DNA of 62,937 nucleotides, taken from a virus. The DNA is taken from IMG/VR virus record IMGVR_UViG_3300031774_000009, positions 1 to 62,937 of that record. One strand, given 5' to 3'. Made by a program: the position numbers and the translations under genes. Shown one piece after another: positions 1 through 5,604 of this stretch; the first letter of the stretch is position 1, and every line of letters starts with the position of its first letter. A model generated the notes under the pieces. That model was not told the origin of the DNA. It saw only the letters and a program-made list of their open reading frames with translations, and ran no database searches.

Positions 1-90
1 ATAAAAAAACTCGTGCCCGTCCTCAACTACAGCCATCTTGTCTGGAGTCATGTCGCTCCGCTTAAATGTATATGTCTTTACTTCCTGCAT
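1..90 (-). CDS. Small hypothetical protein, 3' part beyond left edge
   Basis: The reading frame opens with ATG at 90 and stays open for 30 codons to the window edge, beginning MQEVKTYTFKRSDM. A near-leaderless promoter lies directly upstream (-10 TATACT at 105-100). The same architecture precedes the other small minus-strand genes of the left arm, which supports this start. It lacks the MRD/MRE beginning of its neighbours. No family is recognised. Confidence 0.6.
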   Translation of the reverse strand, partial: MQEVKTYTFKRSDMTPDKMAVVEDGHEFFY

Positions 91-129
91 AACAAAAAAA
101 GTATATCAAATTAAAAAAGAAAAGTCAAG
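91..129 (-). promoter_or_regulatory. Near-leaderless sigma70-type promoter
   Basis: Minus strand: -35 TTGACT (129-124), 18-bp spacer, -10 TATACT (105-100), then 9 nt to the ATG at 90. Transcription should start 2-3 nt before the start codon. Confidence 0.65.
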
Positions 130-133
130 AGGA

Positions 134-412
134 TTACCAGTCGCAGCAGCCACCGTAATCCTCATCTGTCCCCATGCCCGCACTCGCGAGGGCATCCGCG
201 TCCGCTTCCGCGTCCGAGTTAAAACCATCCCATGGCTCAGACTCCTCCTCCTTCTCCGGCCAAACGACATCACCATCAAAGGTGACCTCAGTACCCTCAC
301 GCGAGGCCAAGATGATGGCCTTTTCAAGACCATCGTGAGACCGTGGGAAACCCGCAGCATCGCCGGAGTTGGCGATCTGCACTTTGTACATATTTTCAAA
401 CATATCTCTCAT
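134..412 (-). CDS. Small acidic hypothetical protein
   Basis: A 92-residue acidic protein beginning MRDMFENMYK and ending in a Cys-Cys pair (GGCCDW). The ATG at 412 lies in the conserved GTTATGAGAG block shared by many left-arm genes, 10 nt after a TATACT -10 box, which fixes the start. Asp/Glu/Ala-rich segments fill the C-terminal half. No family is recognised. It appears to be a single-gene unit and an early small protein, by position and promoter only. Confidence 0.7.
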   Translation of the reverse strand: MRDMFENMYKVQIANSGDAAGFPRSHDGLEKAIILASREGTEVTFDGDVVWPEKEEESEPWDGFNSDAEADADALASAGMGTDEDYGGCCDW

Positions 413-450
413 AACAAAAAACAGTATATCAGAATCTCAGGAAAAAGCAA
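413..450 (-). promoter_or_regulatory. Near-leaderless sigma70-type promoter
   Basis: -35 TTGCTT (450-445), 16-bp spacer, -10 TATACT (428-423), 10 nt to ATG at 412. It overlaps the last codons of the upstream gene ending at 437. Confidence 0.7.
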
Positions 451-673
451 GCATTAATGTCACTTTTTTACACTTTTTTTCCGCCAGATGCGCAGCCCAT
501 TGCTCGGCGCGTCTTTTGCGATCTTCCATCGCTGCAATCGGAAAATCGCGATCCCGTGCGGTTTGAGGTAAAACAAACACACCGCGTTTGAACTGTTCCC
601 ATGTAGGGCGATCCACTGGGTGAATCGCTTCCCATGCCTTTTTTAACTCTTTTCTTTTCTCTATTTCTCTCAT
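437..673 (-). CDS. Small basic hypothetical protein
   Basis: A 78-residue highly charged protein starting MREIEKRKELKKAWEAI. An in-frame upstream Met at 778 exists, but the start at 673 lies in the conserved GTTATGAGAGA block 10 nt after a perfect TATAAT. Reading upstream would translate through the promoter and an AT tract. Predicted to be mostly helical, Lys/Arg/Trp-rich, with no recognised domain. Its 3' end covers the promoter of the next gene. Confidence 0.7.
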   Translation of the reverse strand: MREIEKRKELKKAWEAIHPVDRPTWEQFKRGVFVLPQTARDRDFPIAAMEDRKRRAEQWAAHLAEKKCKKVTLMLAFS

Positions 674-711
674 AACAGGAATCATTATAGCACACCCCCC
701 CAAAATAGCAA
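674..711 (-). promoter_or_regulatory. Near-leaderless sigma70-type promoter
   Basis: -35 TTGCTA (711-706), 16-bp spacer containing a G7 run, consensus -10 TATAAT (689-684), 10 nt to ATG at 673. A pure A/T tract (about 714-752) and GC-rich element A lie upstream. Confidence 0.75.
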
Positions 712-753
712 GCATTATTTTAAAAAAAAATAAAAAAGTTTTTTTATTTTTTA

Positions 754-802
754 CTTGACACGTAACAGTTGCGCGCAACCCCGCTGGCCGTTACGGGTCA
801 AG
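754..802. repeat. GC-rich inverted-repeat element, copy A
   Basis: A conserved outer arm (TTGACACGTAAC) and its imperfect complement (GTTACGGGTCAA) flank a different inner palindrome (GTTGCGCGCAAC). This is one of four copies in the left arm, each followed on the minus strand by an A/T tract and a near-leaderless promoter. Unlike B-D, copy A has no terminator beside it. Confidence 0.75.
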
Positions 803-814
803 CATTAAAGAGAA

Positions 815-1012
815 TTACTTTTTGCCGAAGCAAAGAGAGCAAGACTCAAAAAACTTACACCAACACAACTCCTCCTCCTCCTCTTTCGCGACCATCTCCG
901 CGTCCTGCGCCTCGATAGCAGCTTGACGCTCCTCTTCACACACAGCCTCAAACTCCGCACGCGCATTTGCGTCCGCCTCGAACACCTCTTCACAACTGAT
1001 ATTATCTCTCAT
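815..1012 (-). CDS. Small acidic Cys-containing hypothetical protein
   Basis: A 65-residue protein starting MRDNISCEEVFEADANARAE, with an Ala/Glu-rich helical middle and a C-terminal stretch holding four Cys (CWC, then CSLC). The Cys pairs could bind a metal, but the spacing matches no finger I know. The start at 1012 is set by the promoter, 10 nt after TATACT, in the shared GTTATGAGAGA block. The longer frame to 1144 would run through element B. Confidence 0.7.
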   Translation of the reverse strand: MRDNISCEEVFEADANARAEFEAVCEEERQAAIEAQDAEMVAKEEEEELCWCKFFESCSLCFGKK

Positions 1013-1050
1013 AACAGGGAACAGTATATCACAACCTTCAGAAATGTCAA
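1013..1050 (-). promoter_or_regulatory. Near-leaderless sigma70-type promoter
   Basis: -35 TTGACA (1050-1045), 16-bp spacer, -10 TATACT (1028-1023), 10 nt to ATG at 1012. The -35 is consensus and the -10 is one base off. Confidence 0.75.
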
Positions 1051-1093
1051 CCCTTAATATCAATTTTTTTTTATTTTTATTTCTATCTTTTCC

Positions 1094-1142
1094 CTTGACG
1101 CGTAACGGTTCGCGGGCAGGCCGCCGGCCGTTACATGTCAAC
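1094..1142. repeat. GC-rich inverted-repeat element, copy B
   Basis: Outer arms TTGACGCGTAACGG and CCGTTACATGTCAA pair with two mismatches or wobbles around an inner GCGGGCAGGCCGC hairpin. It lies between the terminator at 1170-1192 and the promoter at 1013-1050, with a T-rich tract on its left. Confidence 0.75.
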
Positions 1143-1169
1143 ACTTTTTTTCATCTTTTCACAAAAAAA

Positions 1170-1192
1170 ACACTCCGCTCTCGCGGAGTGTT
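1170..1192 (-). terminator. Rho-independent terminator of the SleB operon
   Basis: A 9-10 bp stem (ACTCCGC / GCGGAGT core) with TCTC loop. On the minus strand it is followed by a T run (1162-1169), so it ends the transcript entering from 1219. Confidence 0.8.
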
Positions 1193-1218
1193 TAGTGTTA
1201 TGAGGAGACAAGCAACAG

Positions 1219-1365
1219 TTATGAGGTTGCCAGCTTTTTAAGTTCGGCGAGATTGCCTCTACTTAAAATTTTTATTAAACGTTCAGTCAGTCCACCTTTA
1301 GTGATGATATTTTTAAAATAGCATCTTAAAATTAATTTTTCTTGGCGGTTAAGGTCAGAGATCAT
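1219..1365 (-). CDS. Small hypothetical protein, last gene of SleB operon
   Basis: A 48-residue basic protein, MISDLNRQEKLILRCYFKNI at the N-terminus, then a Lys/Leu-rich helix ending KKLATS. Its ATG at 1365 overlaps the TGA of the upstream gene (ATGA), indicating translational coupling. The terminator at 1170-1192 follows its stop. The sequence resembles a short helical DNA-binding or adaptor peptide in character only; no family is recognised. Confidence 0.55.
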   Translation of the reverse strand: MISDLNRQEKLILRCYFKNIITKGGLTERLIKILSRGNLAELKKLATS

Positions 1366-1493
1366 CGGAATATCTTTTTTAGCGTACGATTTCTTTTTAA
1401 CCTCGCTTGCATTATAGCGTCATCAATTTTTTTATCAATCAGCTTAAATGCCAAAATAGATTTGCCGCTTCGATTTTTGAATTCAATGTTCAT
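1362..1493 (-). CDS. Small hypothetical protein in SleB operon
   Basis: A 43-residue basic protein starting MNIEFKNRSGKSILAFKLID. It lies between the SleB-like gene (4-nt overlap at 1490-1493) and the next small gene (4-nt ATGA overlap). Tight overlaps on both sides argue that it is translated. No function can be assigned. Confidence 0.55.
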   Translation of the reverse strand: MNIEFKNRSGKSILAFKLIDKKIDDAIMQARLKRNRTLKKIFR

Positions 1494-1966
1494 AGTTTAT
1501 AGAATGCGTGTTGCCCAATTACTTTAACAGGCTTTTGGCCTTTTGCCCAGTATGGAAGTTTTTTCATCCATGTCGCGTGATAGTGGTTAGCATATCCAAC
1601 ATAGTCGCGACTTAATGTTTTCACATTCTTTGCAACGATAATTGCATACTTCGCTTGCGGCACTTTCAACAGATGCTCCAAGTCTTTTAATTTTTTACCG
1701 TTCCAACAACTAAATTGCCATTTTTTAAGGCATACCTCCGAGGGAGTCCGTTTTCTTTCAAATGCTCGTTGAGCAATGACAGCACCCACCGCATACATTC
1801 CCTTTTCCCCTTCGCCTCTGGCTTCCGCCAATATAGTGATTGCGACAATTTTGGTTTCACGACTGAGTTGATGGTTCTTATGTGTGTGGGCATAAACAGA
1901 GTTAACAATTAACAATAATTGAAACGCGAAAGGTATAACACAAAGAGATATAATAAATCTTTTCAT
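1490..1966 (-). CDS. SleB-like cell-wall hydrolase (putative endolysin)
   Basis: A 158-residue protein with an N-terminal signal or anchor segment (about residues 3-25), then a domain of the spore-cortex hydrolase SleB family (Hydrolase_2 type). The family signature is visible as ILAEARGEGEKGMYAVGAVI near residues 50-70; the Glu in AEARGE is the expected catalytic acid of these peptidoglycan-cleaving enzymes. The later GYANHYHATWMKK segment fits the family's conserved Tyr/His region. The start at 1966 lies 1 nt past the upstream stop. The secretion signal suggests export by the host secretion system, as in signal-arrest endolysins, so it is the best lysis enzyme candidate here, although it sits in the early-type left arm. 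Confidence 0.8.
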   Translation of the reverse strand: MKRFIISLCVIPFAFQLLLIVNSVYAHTHKNHQLSRETKIVAITILAEARGEGEKGMYAVGAVIAQRAFERKRTPSEVCLKKWQFSCWNGKKLKDLEHLLKVPQAKYAIIVAKNVKTLSRDYVGYANHYHATWMKKLPYWAKGQKPVKVIGQHAFYKL

Positions 1967-1967
1967 A

Positions 1968-2204
1968 TTAGAGCCTTGCCTTTCCTTCTTCGATTGGCCA
2001 CATTCCTTCCACCCTATCCATGCGGAACCGCTTGTACTCGCCCGTCTCCATGCACTTGCCGCCGATGCCAGCGAACTTTTCACCGTTAGTGCGATTAGCA
2101 AACGACTCATCCAGTTCGATCTGGTAGCTGTGCATAAGGTTGCCAGTGTTTTCTTCCCCGTCATGTGTGGCGGGCCGATAGTATATGTCGAATATTTCTC
2201 TCAT
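1968..2204 (-). CDS. Small hypothetical protein, first gene of SleB operon
   Basis: A 78-residue protein beginning MREIFDIYYRPATHDGEENT and containing FAGIGGKCMETGEYKRFRMD. It is the promoter-proximal gene of a four-gene operon (this gene, SleB-like hydrolase, two small proteins) ending at the 1170-1192 terminator. The start is fixed by the promoter 10 nt upstream. The mix of polar loop and beta-like stretches suggests a small folded protein; no domain is recognised. Confidence 0.7.
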   Translation of the reverse strand: MREIFDIYYRPATHDGEENTGNLMHSYQIELDESFANRTNGEKFAGIGGKCMETGEYKRFRMDRVEGMWPIEEGKARL

Positions 2205-2242
2205 AACAAAAATTAGTTTAACAGGTTTTTCAATAAAGTCAA
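2205..2242 (-). promoter_or_regulatory. Near-leaderless promoter of the SleB operon
   Basis: -35 TTGACT (2242-2237), 16-bp spacer, -10 TAAACT (2220-2215), 10 nt to ATG at 2204. Confidence 0.7.
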
Positions 2243-2245
2243 CAA

Positions 2246-2404
2246 TTATTTTTTATTAGTATTGAGAAGCTTTTGCTTCTCAATGTTGAACTTGGCCACC
2301 TTATGGCGATGGTCTTTGATTGGGTCAAGGAATTTGATCGGGCCATTCAAGACGATTGCCACGTTCAATTCGTGAATTTTCTTCTCTATGTCTATTTCTC
2401 TCAT
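2246..2404 (-). CDS. Small hypothetical protein
   Basis: A 52-residue basic protein starting MREIDIEKKIHELNVAIVLN, rich in Lys/Ile/His. The upstream in-frame Met is discarded because the start at 2404 sits in the GTTATGAGAGA block 10 nt after a -10 box. Single-gene unit with no family recognised. Confidence 0.65.
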   Translation of the reverse strand: MREIDIEKKIHELNVAIVLNGPIKFLDPIKDHRHKVAKFNIEKQKLLNTNKK

Positions 2405-2443
2405 AACTTCAAACAGTCTAGCATAGTCTTTTGGTAAAGTCAA
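2405..2443 (-). promoter_or_regulatory. Near-leaderless sigma70-type promoter
   Basis: -35 TTGACT (2443-2438), 17-bp spacer, -10 TAGACT (2420-2415), 10 nt to ATG at 2404. Confidence 0.65.
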
Positions 2444-2447
2444 GCAC

Positions 2448-2603
2448 TTATTCGCACTCGTGGCATTGGAACCGGTCCAGATCATTCCAGTTTGCAGCCT
2501 CTTCTTGGCTGATCTGAAGTTTCTCGCCGCATCCGCAGCAAGACACTAACACGGGCGACTCTTCGCTAACGAAGACCTCTTCTAGTTCGATTCTATCCCT
2601 CAT
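2448..2603 (-). CDS. Small zinc-ribbon-like protein
   Basis: A 51-residue protein beginning MRDRIELEEVFVSEESPVLV. Its C-terminal two thirds carry a CCGCGEKL pair and a C-terminal CHEC pair about 25 residues apart, which fits a rubredoxin/zinc-ribbon-like metal site. Compact Cys4 proteins of this size often bind nucleic acid or protein partners; which applies here is unknown. The start is fixed by the promoter 10 nt upstream. Confidence 0.65.
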   Translation of the reverse strand: MRDRIELEEVFVSEESPVLVSCCGCGEKLQISQEEAANWNDLDRFQCHECE

Positions 2604-2641
2604 AACTGCAAACAGTATAGCACAACCTCCGAAAATTGCAA
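2604..2641 (-). promoter_or_regulatory. Near-leaderless sigma70-type promoter
   Basis: -35 TTGCAA (2641-2636), 16-bp spacer, -10 TATACT (2619-2614), 10 nt to ATG at 2603. Upstream lies an A/T tract (about 2647-2690), then element C. Confidence 0.7.
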
Positions 2642-2694
2642 GCATTATTTTCACTTTTTTTAAAAAACTTTTTTTACTTTTTTTCACTTTTATG

Positions 2695-2742
2695 CTTGAC
2701 ACGTAACGCTTCGCGGGCAGCCCGCCGGCCGTTACATGTCAA
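2695..2742. repeat. GC-rich inverted-repeat element, copy C
   Basis: Outer arms TTGACACGTAACG and CGTTACATGTCAA match over 12 of 13 pairs; the inner hairpin is GCGGGC-AG-CCCGC. It directly abuts the terminator at 2744-2770. Confidence 0.8.
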
Positions 2743-2743
2743 C

Positions 2744-2770
2744 AATAAAAACGCGTTGCGCGTTTTTATT
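2744..2770 (-). terminator. Hairpin terminator, possibly bidirectional
   Basis: A 12-bp perfect stem (AATAAAAACGCG / CGCGTTTTTATT) with a 3-nt loop. The stop of the lipoprotein gene (2766) is inside the stem. It ends the operon that starts near 4464. Confidence 0.75.
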
Positions 2771-2987
2771 CGGTTTGGTGGTTTAATGTTGTACCAAATC
2801 GGACTAGCATTGTCTTGGGCGTGCCGTCATCTATTGGCTTTAAAAACTTTTGCCATGTAGGCGGATAATATAAAGTAGTCACACCTTTCTTATCAGCAAA
2901 AGAAATTTTCTTATAAACAACTTTCTTTTCAGTAACCACGCAACCAGATAAACAGATTGCACCAACTAAACTAATTATTTTTTTCAT
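2766..2987 (-). CDS. Small lipoprotein
   Basis: A 73-residue protein with a short signal peptide and lipobox (MKKIISLVGAICLSGCVVTE, lipidation at the Cys of LSGC, residue 16). The mature part is about 58 residues, basic at first (KKVVYKKISF) and containing YYPPTWQKFLKPI. As last gene of a minus-strand operon that ends in a strong terminator, it could be an outer-membrane spanin subunit (Rz1-like) or a superinfection-exclusion lipoprotein. It lacks the Pro-rich composition of typical Rz1, so neither role is firm. Confidence 0.7.
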   Translation of the reverse strand: MKKIISLVGAICLSGCVVTEKKVVYKKISFADKKGVTTLYYPPTWQKFLKPIDDGTPKTMLVRFGTTLNHQTE

Positions 2988-2988
2988 A

Positions 2989-3288
2989 TTATTGCATTCG
3001 CTGCGCGTCGACTTTAGTAGCTATTCTTTCCATTATTTTCTTCTGGCCCGACCGTTGGAGCCATAGAGCAAGAGATCTTTCAAACCAGTCTTGTGGCTTG
3101 CGTTCACATTTTACATCCTCCAGCCAACGGTTCAAGTGGTTTGATGTTGTTGGACTATGTTTCTCGTCGGTGCGATAATACTTCAGGCCGACCTTTGCGG
3201 CGACTGGTGTATCGTAGGAGAAGAAAACAGTTGTCCTGTCGCTCAAGTGGAGTTCAGTTTCGTTTAGGCTTATTCGTTTTAGTTTCAT
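2989..3288 (-). CDS. Conserved-looking small phage protein
   Basis: A 99-residue protein starting MKLKRISLNETELHLSDRTT. The N-terminal half has a beta-strand pattern with VFFSYDTPVAAKV, a type of sentence I associate with small uncharacterised phage proteins. The C-terminal half is helical with two Trp (NRWLEDVK, LALWLQRSG). It lies 1 nt from its downstream neighbour in the operon. Function unknown. Confidence 0.65.
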   Translation of the reverse strand: MKLKRISLNETELHLSDRTTVFFSYDTPVAAKVGLKYYRTDEKHSPTTSNHLNRWLEDVKCERKPQDWFERSLALWLQRSGQKKIMERIATKVDAQRMQ

Positions 3289-3290
3289 AA

Positions 3291-3668
3291 TTATTTAATT
3301 AAGGCAATAAAGTAGCGATTAGCAACATCAGCCATTTCCTTATCTTTAGCGTGTTTCTTTCGGGATATCGAGCTAATGTAGTTAAGGATTTCTTCTGTTG
3401 GCTTCTCTTTGTATTTCTCACGAAGGCTCAAGGCCCAATGGAACCAATCTGATTCTACTGTTCTGACTTTACCATTGGCAAAAATTGTTTGAACAAACAT
3501 CTTAAAACCGGGTTCGCTGCGTGTCATGTAGGCGTGGGCGAACTCCTCAATTTTGCCGTTGTCTTCGGGGTTGAGATCGTCAGGCGATTTAGCAGCCATA
3601 GCAACCTTAACGCCTCGCGTCACCAACTGCATACCGTCAATTATTGAGTCTAGGGAAAAAATTGTCAT
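3291..3668 (-). CDS. Hypothetical protein in left-arm operon
   Basis: A 125-residue, mostly helical protein beginning MTIFSLDSIIDGMQLVTRGV, with a central EEFAHAYMTR segment and a Lys-rich C-terminus. The start overlaps the stop of the upstream gene by 4 nt (3665-3668). Single-copy here; no domain recognised. Its place in the operon implies co-expression with the lipoprotein downstream. Confidence 0.65.
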   Translation of the reverse strand: MTIFSLDSIIDGMQLVTRGVKVAMAAKSPDDLNPEDNGKIEEFAHAYMTRSEPGFKMFVQTIFANGKVRTVESDWFHWALSLREKYKEKPTEEILNYISSISRKKHAKDKEMADVANRYFIALIK

Positions 3669-3868
3669 TTGGTATTACTTGGGGCAAACTGGTTTATTTC
3701 GTAAATGCCGTCCCACTTCTTTTGATGCTTATGTACAGCGAATTCATGTGAGATTAGTTCAAACAAATCTTCGCGTGATTCATGCCCGATGCTTGTTTGC
3801 CCATAGGTGCTGAAGTAGCGAGCAATTTGTTTTCGAATACTTTCTTCAAGTTGTTTCATTTCGTTCAT
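3665..3868 (-). CDS. Small hypothetical protein in left-arm operon
   Basis: A 67-residue protein beginning MNEMKQLEESIRKQIARYFS. It overlaps its upstream and downstream neighbours by 4 nt each (ATGA), so it is very probably translated. The N-terminal half is helical and the end is polar. No family recognised. Confidence 0.65.
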   Translation of the reverse strand: MNEMKQLEESIRKQIARYFSTYGQTSIGHESREDLFELISHEFAVHKHQKKWDGIYEINQFAPSNTK

Positions 3869-4107
3869 AGTTCGTCACCTCCCCAGTTAGACATAGACAA
3901 TTCACTATTGCCTCCTTCTGGCATTACCTTTTCGATCTTCCATGGCCACGCATTGGAATCAATCACTTGCGCTAGGCTCAATGCATCCATTGAGCCAGAG
4001 TGATCTTTGCCCACCGTGTTGACATATTCTTTTGTATTAACCTCATTAGCATCTAAGTCGTGCCAAGTTAAAACAAACCGCGTTTTCATTACTGAGTCCT
4101 GTATCAT
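3865..4107 (-). CDS. Hypothetical protein, paralogue of the 5970-6212 product
   Basis: An 80-residue protein. It shares with the product of 5970-6212 a beta-rich start (FVLTWHDLDANEV against YTITWKDEDSNRV), DHSG followed by a DAL/EAL and AQ pattern, NxWPW, and a C-terminal WGGD. Shared order and spacing show that the two are paralogues. The protein may begin at MIQD (4107, in a GTTATG context like its neighbours) or MKTRF six codons later. Function unknown. Confidence 0.7.
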   Translation of the reverse strand: MIQDSVMKTRFVLTWHDLDANEVNTKEYVNTVGKDHSGSMDALSLAQVIDSNAWPWKIEKVMPEGGNSELSMSNWGGDEL

Positions 4108-4148
4108 AACAACAAAGAGATTATCCTATAAATTTTTTTAAAAGTAAA
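4108..4148 (-). promoter_or_regulatory. Possible internal near-leaderless promoter
   Basis: -35-like TTTACT (4148-4143), 17-bp spacer, -10 GATAAT (4125-4120), 12 nt to ATG at 4107. Weaker match than the others; the gene may also be read from the promoter at 4465-4503. Confidence 0.4.
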
Positions 4149-4345
4149 GTACTTTTTTCAAGTTCAGCCAATTTTTTTGGGCTTTTAGTTGGCTTCAGTT
4201 CATTCAAGAAAAGAAGCATGGAAGTTCGAGCAATTGCCTTCTTTAATAGGGGATCGACTTTTGGCGCGACTTTGCGGGTTTTTGGGTAGGTTGTCATGTA
4301 GTCAGCCCAATCAGCGTCAGTCCAATCAGCAAAGGGGCTGCTCAT
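4121..4345 (-). CDS. Small hypothetical protein, Trp/Asp-rich start
   Basis: A 74-residue protein beginning MSSPFADWTDADWADYMTTY and then Lys-rich and helical (KVAPKVDPLLKKAI, LELKPTKS-like). Its ATG overlaps the TGA of the 40-residue gene upstream by 4 nt. The acidic-aromatic head and basic tail suggest an interaction peptide, but nothing specific is recognised. Confidence 0.65.
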   Translation of the reverse strand: MSSPFADWTDADWADYMTTYPKTRKVAPKVDPLLKKAIARTSMLLFLNELKPTKSPKKLAELEKSTLLLKKFIG

Positions 4346-4464
4346 TTCGGGTTCCTCCCATAGTAGCCAGCCCGTTGCCGGCGTTGGTGCTTCGGATCAT
4401 TGTTCACAACATAGACGCGCCCATTCAGGGTAATCGTCTCGACTTCTTGTTTCTTATCCCTCAT
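4342..4464 (-). CDS. Very small basic protein, first gene of operon
   Basis: A 40-residue protein beginning MRDKKQEVETITLNGRVYVV and ending in a basic QRRQRAGYYGRNPK tail. The NGRVYVVNNDPKH stretch looks like a beta hairpin. The start at 4464 is set by the promoter 10 nt upstream; ATGA coupling to the next gene supports translation. Confidence 0.65.
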   Translation of the reverse strand: MRDKKQEVETITLNGRVYVVNNDPKHQRRQRAGYYGRNPK

Positions 4465-4503
4465 AACAGAAAACAGTCTACCAGAATCGTTTGAAAATTG
4501 CAA
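4465..4503 (-). promoter_or_regulatory. Near-leaderless promoter of the 4464-2766 operon
   Basis: -35 TTGCAA (4503-4498), 17-bp spacer, -10 TAGACT (4480-4475), 10 nt to ATG at 4464. An A/T tract (about 4506-4545) and element D follow upstream. Confidence 0.7.
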
Positions 4504-4546
4504 GCACTTTTTTTAAAAAAATAAAAAAACTTTTTTGTCTTTTTTG

Positions 4547-4596
4547 CTTGACACGTAACGCTTGGGCGCCTGCCCGCCGGCCGTTACGCCTCAAGC
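4547..4596. repeat. GC-rich inverted-repeat element, copy D
   Basis: Outer arms TTGACACGTAACG and CGTTACGCCTCAA with a different inner hairpin (GGGCGCCTGCCC). It lies between the terminator at 4622-4647 and the promoter at 4465-4503, the same order as for copies B and C. Confidence 0.75.
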
Positions 4597-4621
4597 TTTT
4601 TCTTCATTTTTTTACATAAAA

Positions 4622-4647
4622 AAACACCCCGCTTTCGCGGGGTGTTT
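4622..4647 (-). terminator. Rho-independent terminator
   Basis: An 11-bp perfect stem (AAACACCCCGC / GCGGGGTGTTT) with a TTTC loop and a T run on the minus strand (4617-4624). It ends transcripts from the 4693-4977 gene. Confidence 0.85.
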
Positions 4648-4692
4648 ATGTTATGAGGTATGACAGACAACACGCACACACAAACGAGGTTA

Positions 4693-4977
4693 TTACACCT
4701 CGGAAATTTTTTGTTTAAACTCCGCAAGTGCTTTCCGTATTTTAACACTTGCCGCAGCATCCATGGCGATGCTGCGTTTTGAGCCACGCAACCGATGAAG
4801 AAAGTCTGTTGCTTCGCGGGTGATGTTCTTCTTGACCATCCGCTTTTGGCCCTCCGCTTGGAGTTTATCGCTGCGCTTCATCTTTTTGCGCGTTAATGAT
4901 TTTGTTTTACTCATTTCTTCTTCTTCTTCTTCTTTAAACTCTTGGCACAACTTTTGCCATTCATTGTAATCTAACAT
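4693..4977 (-). CDS. Highly charged hypothetical protein
   Basis: A 94-residue, strongly basic protein that starts MLDYNEWQKLCQEFKEEEEE and continues Lys/Arg-rich (RKKMKRSDKLQAEGQKRMV) to KQKISEV. An acidic block of six Glu is followed by a basic body, which suggests binding to nucleic acid or an acidic partner. A second Met (MSKTKSL) follows the Glu block and could be the true start. No -10 box is seen directly upstream; it may be read with upstream sequence from the 5604 promoter. The terminator at 4622-4647 follows. Confidence 0.6.
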   Translation of the reverse strand: MLDYNEWQKLCQEFKEEEEEEMSKTKSLTRKKMKRSDKLQAEGQKRMVKKNITREATDFLHRLRGSKRSIAMDAAASVKIRKALAEFKQKISEV

Positions 4978-5007
4978 TTTAAATAAAATGGTGGTTGGAC
5001 TATTTGT

Positions 5008-5385
5008 TTACCAACAACTTTTCGGCTTCCAAATCAAATTTTCAGATTTACCTACTTCGTACCCATCCAGACTACCCTCTGCCACTTGGCCGTCGAGCTT
5101 GTCCAGTTGTCGCCTTAACGCCTTGGATGCGTTTATTCAGCCACACCGATCTCACTCCGTCGAGCGAGAAAATTAATTAAGTTGCTGCCGCACCACCAGC
5201 AGTTATAAGTTTCATTAGCATATGATATGAAACAATTAACGGGCGTGAACTTTCAACTGTGTCGTGCGCACGAGACAGATTCACAGGGGTATTTAACTCC
5301 GTCAACTTAAATTCAAAGAGCGTCTGGGATTGACTAGCATTGCATTCCTGCCCTAGTCTTTTACATCGGCCCAGCCCGATGTATA
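5008..5385 (-). pseudogene. Possible decayed gene or structured RNA, no intact ATG frame
   Basis: About 380 bp between the stop at 5389 and the ATG at 4977 hold no ATG-started frame longer than 14 codons on the minus strand. Three successive minus frames look protein-like: one ending at 5177 (with TELNTPVNLSRAHDT), one with a zinc-ribbon-like NCWWCGSNL, and one ending at 5008 (RRQLDKLDGQVAEGSLDGYE). Two frameshifts would join them. The stretch also holds hairpins: ACATCGG..CCGATGT (about 5353-5374) and CTCGCTC-GACG-GAGTGAG. Two plus-strand frames of about 62 codons (4988-5180) look like shadows. Frameshifted gene, sequence error and structured RNA all remain possible. Confidence 0.4.
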
Positions 5386-5388
5386 TGG

Positions 5389-5604
5389 TTAGCTTACCAA
5401 CTCCAGATGATTAATCTGGGAGATGTTAAACCGGCGTATGCCGTGACTCTCGCCATCAGCAAATTTATACCCCTTAATGTGGTCAGGGTGTCTCTCGGTA
5501 ATGGCCACGGTGTATTCCTTGGTCATCCCGTCCTTGCGCTCATAGTTCACATGGTAGCGCGGCGCATTATCGATTTGGTTCATTATTTCTTCGTTTGTCA
5601 TCAT
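5389..5604 (-). CDS. Small hypothetical protein
   Basis: A 71-residue protein starting MMTNEEIMNQIDNAPRYHVN and containing DGMTKEYTVAITERHPDHIK, a likely beta-sheet core. The frame extends upstream to 5823, but the start at 5604 has the GTTATGATG context of the other left-arm starts, and the upstream part overlaps another gene and a promoter. Unlike its neighbours it has a leader of about 35 nt with a hairpin. Confidence 0.65.
   Translation of the reverse strand: MMTNEEIMNQIDNAPRYHVNYERKDGMTKEYTVAITERHPDHIKGYKFADGESHGIRRFNISQINHLELVS

Noticed and set aside
754-4596. CRISPR array formed by the four GC-rich elements
   Set aside because: Spacing is hundreds to thousands of bases, the repeats have complementary arms with changing cores, and no cas gene is present.
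754-4596. GC-rich elements as ordinary Rho-independent terminators
   Set aside because: No U run follows the stem in the direction of transcription; separate terminators lie next to copies B, C and D.
4988-5180. Two overlapping plus-strand frames of about 62 codons
   Set aside because: They lie opposite the protein-like minus frames, have no promoter or ribosome site, and would be the only plus genes in the left arm.
4980-5389. tRNA, tmRNA or group I intron in the gene-free stretch
   Set aside because: No T-arm consensus with a 7-bp acceptor, no tmRNA ends and no conserved group I core could be found by eye; only simple hairpins are clear.
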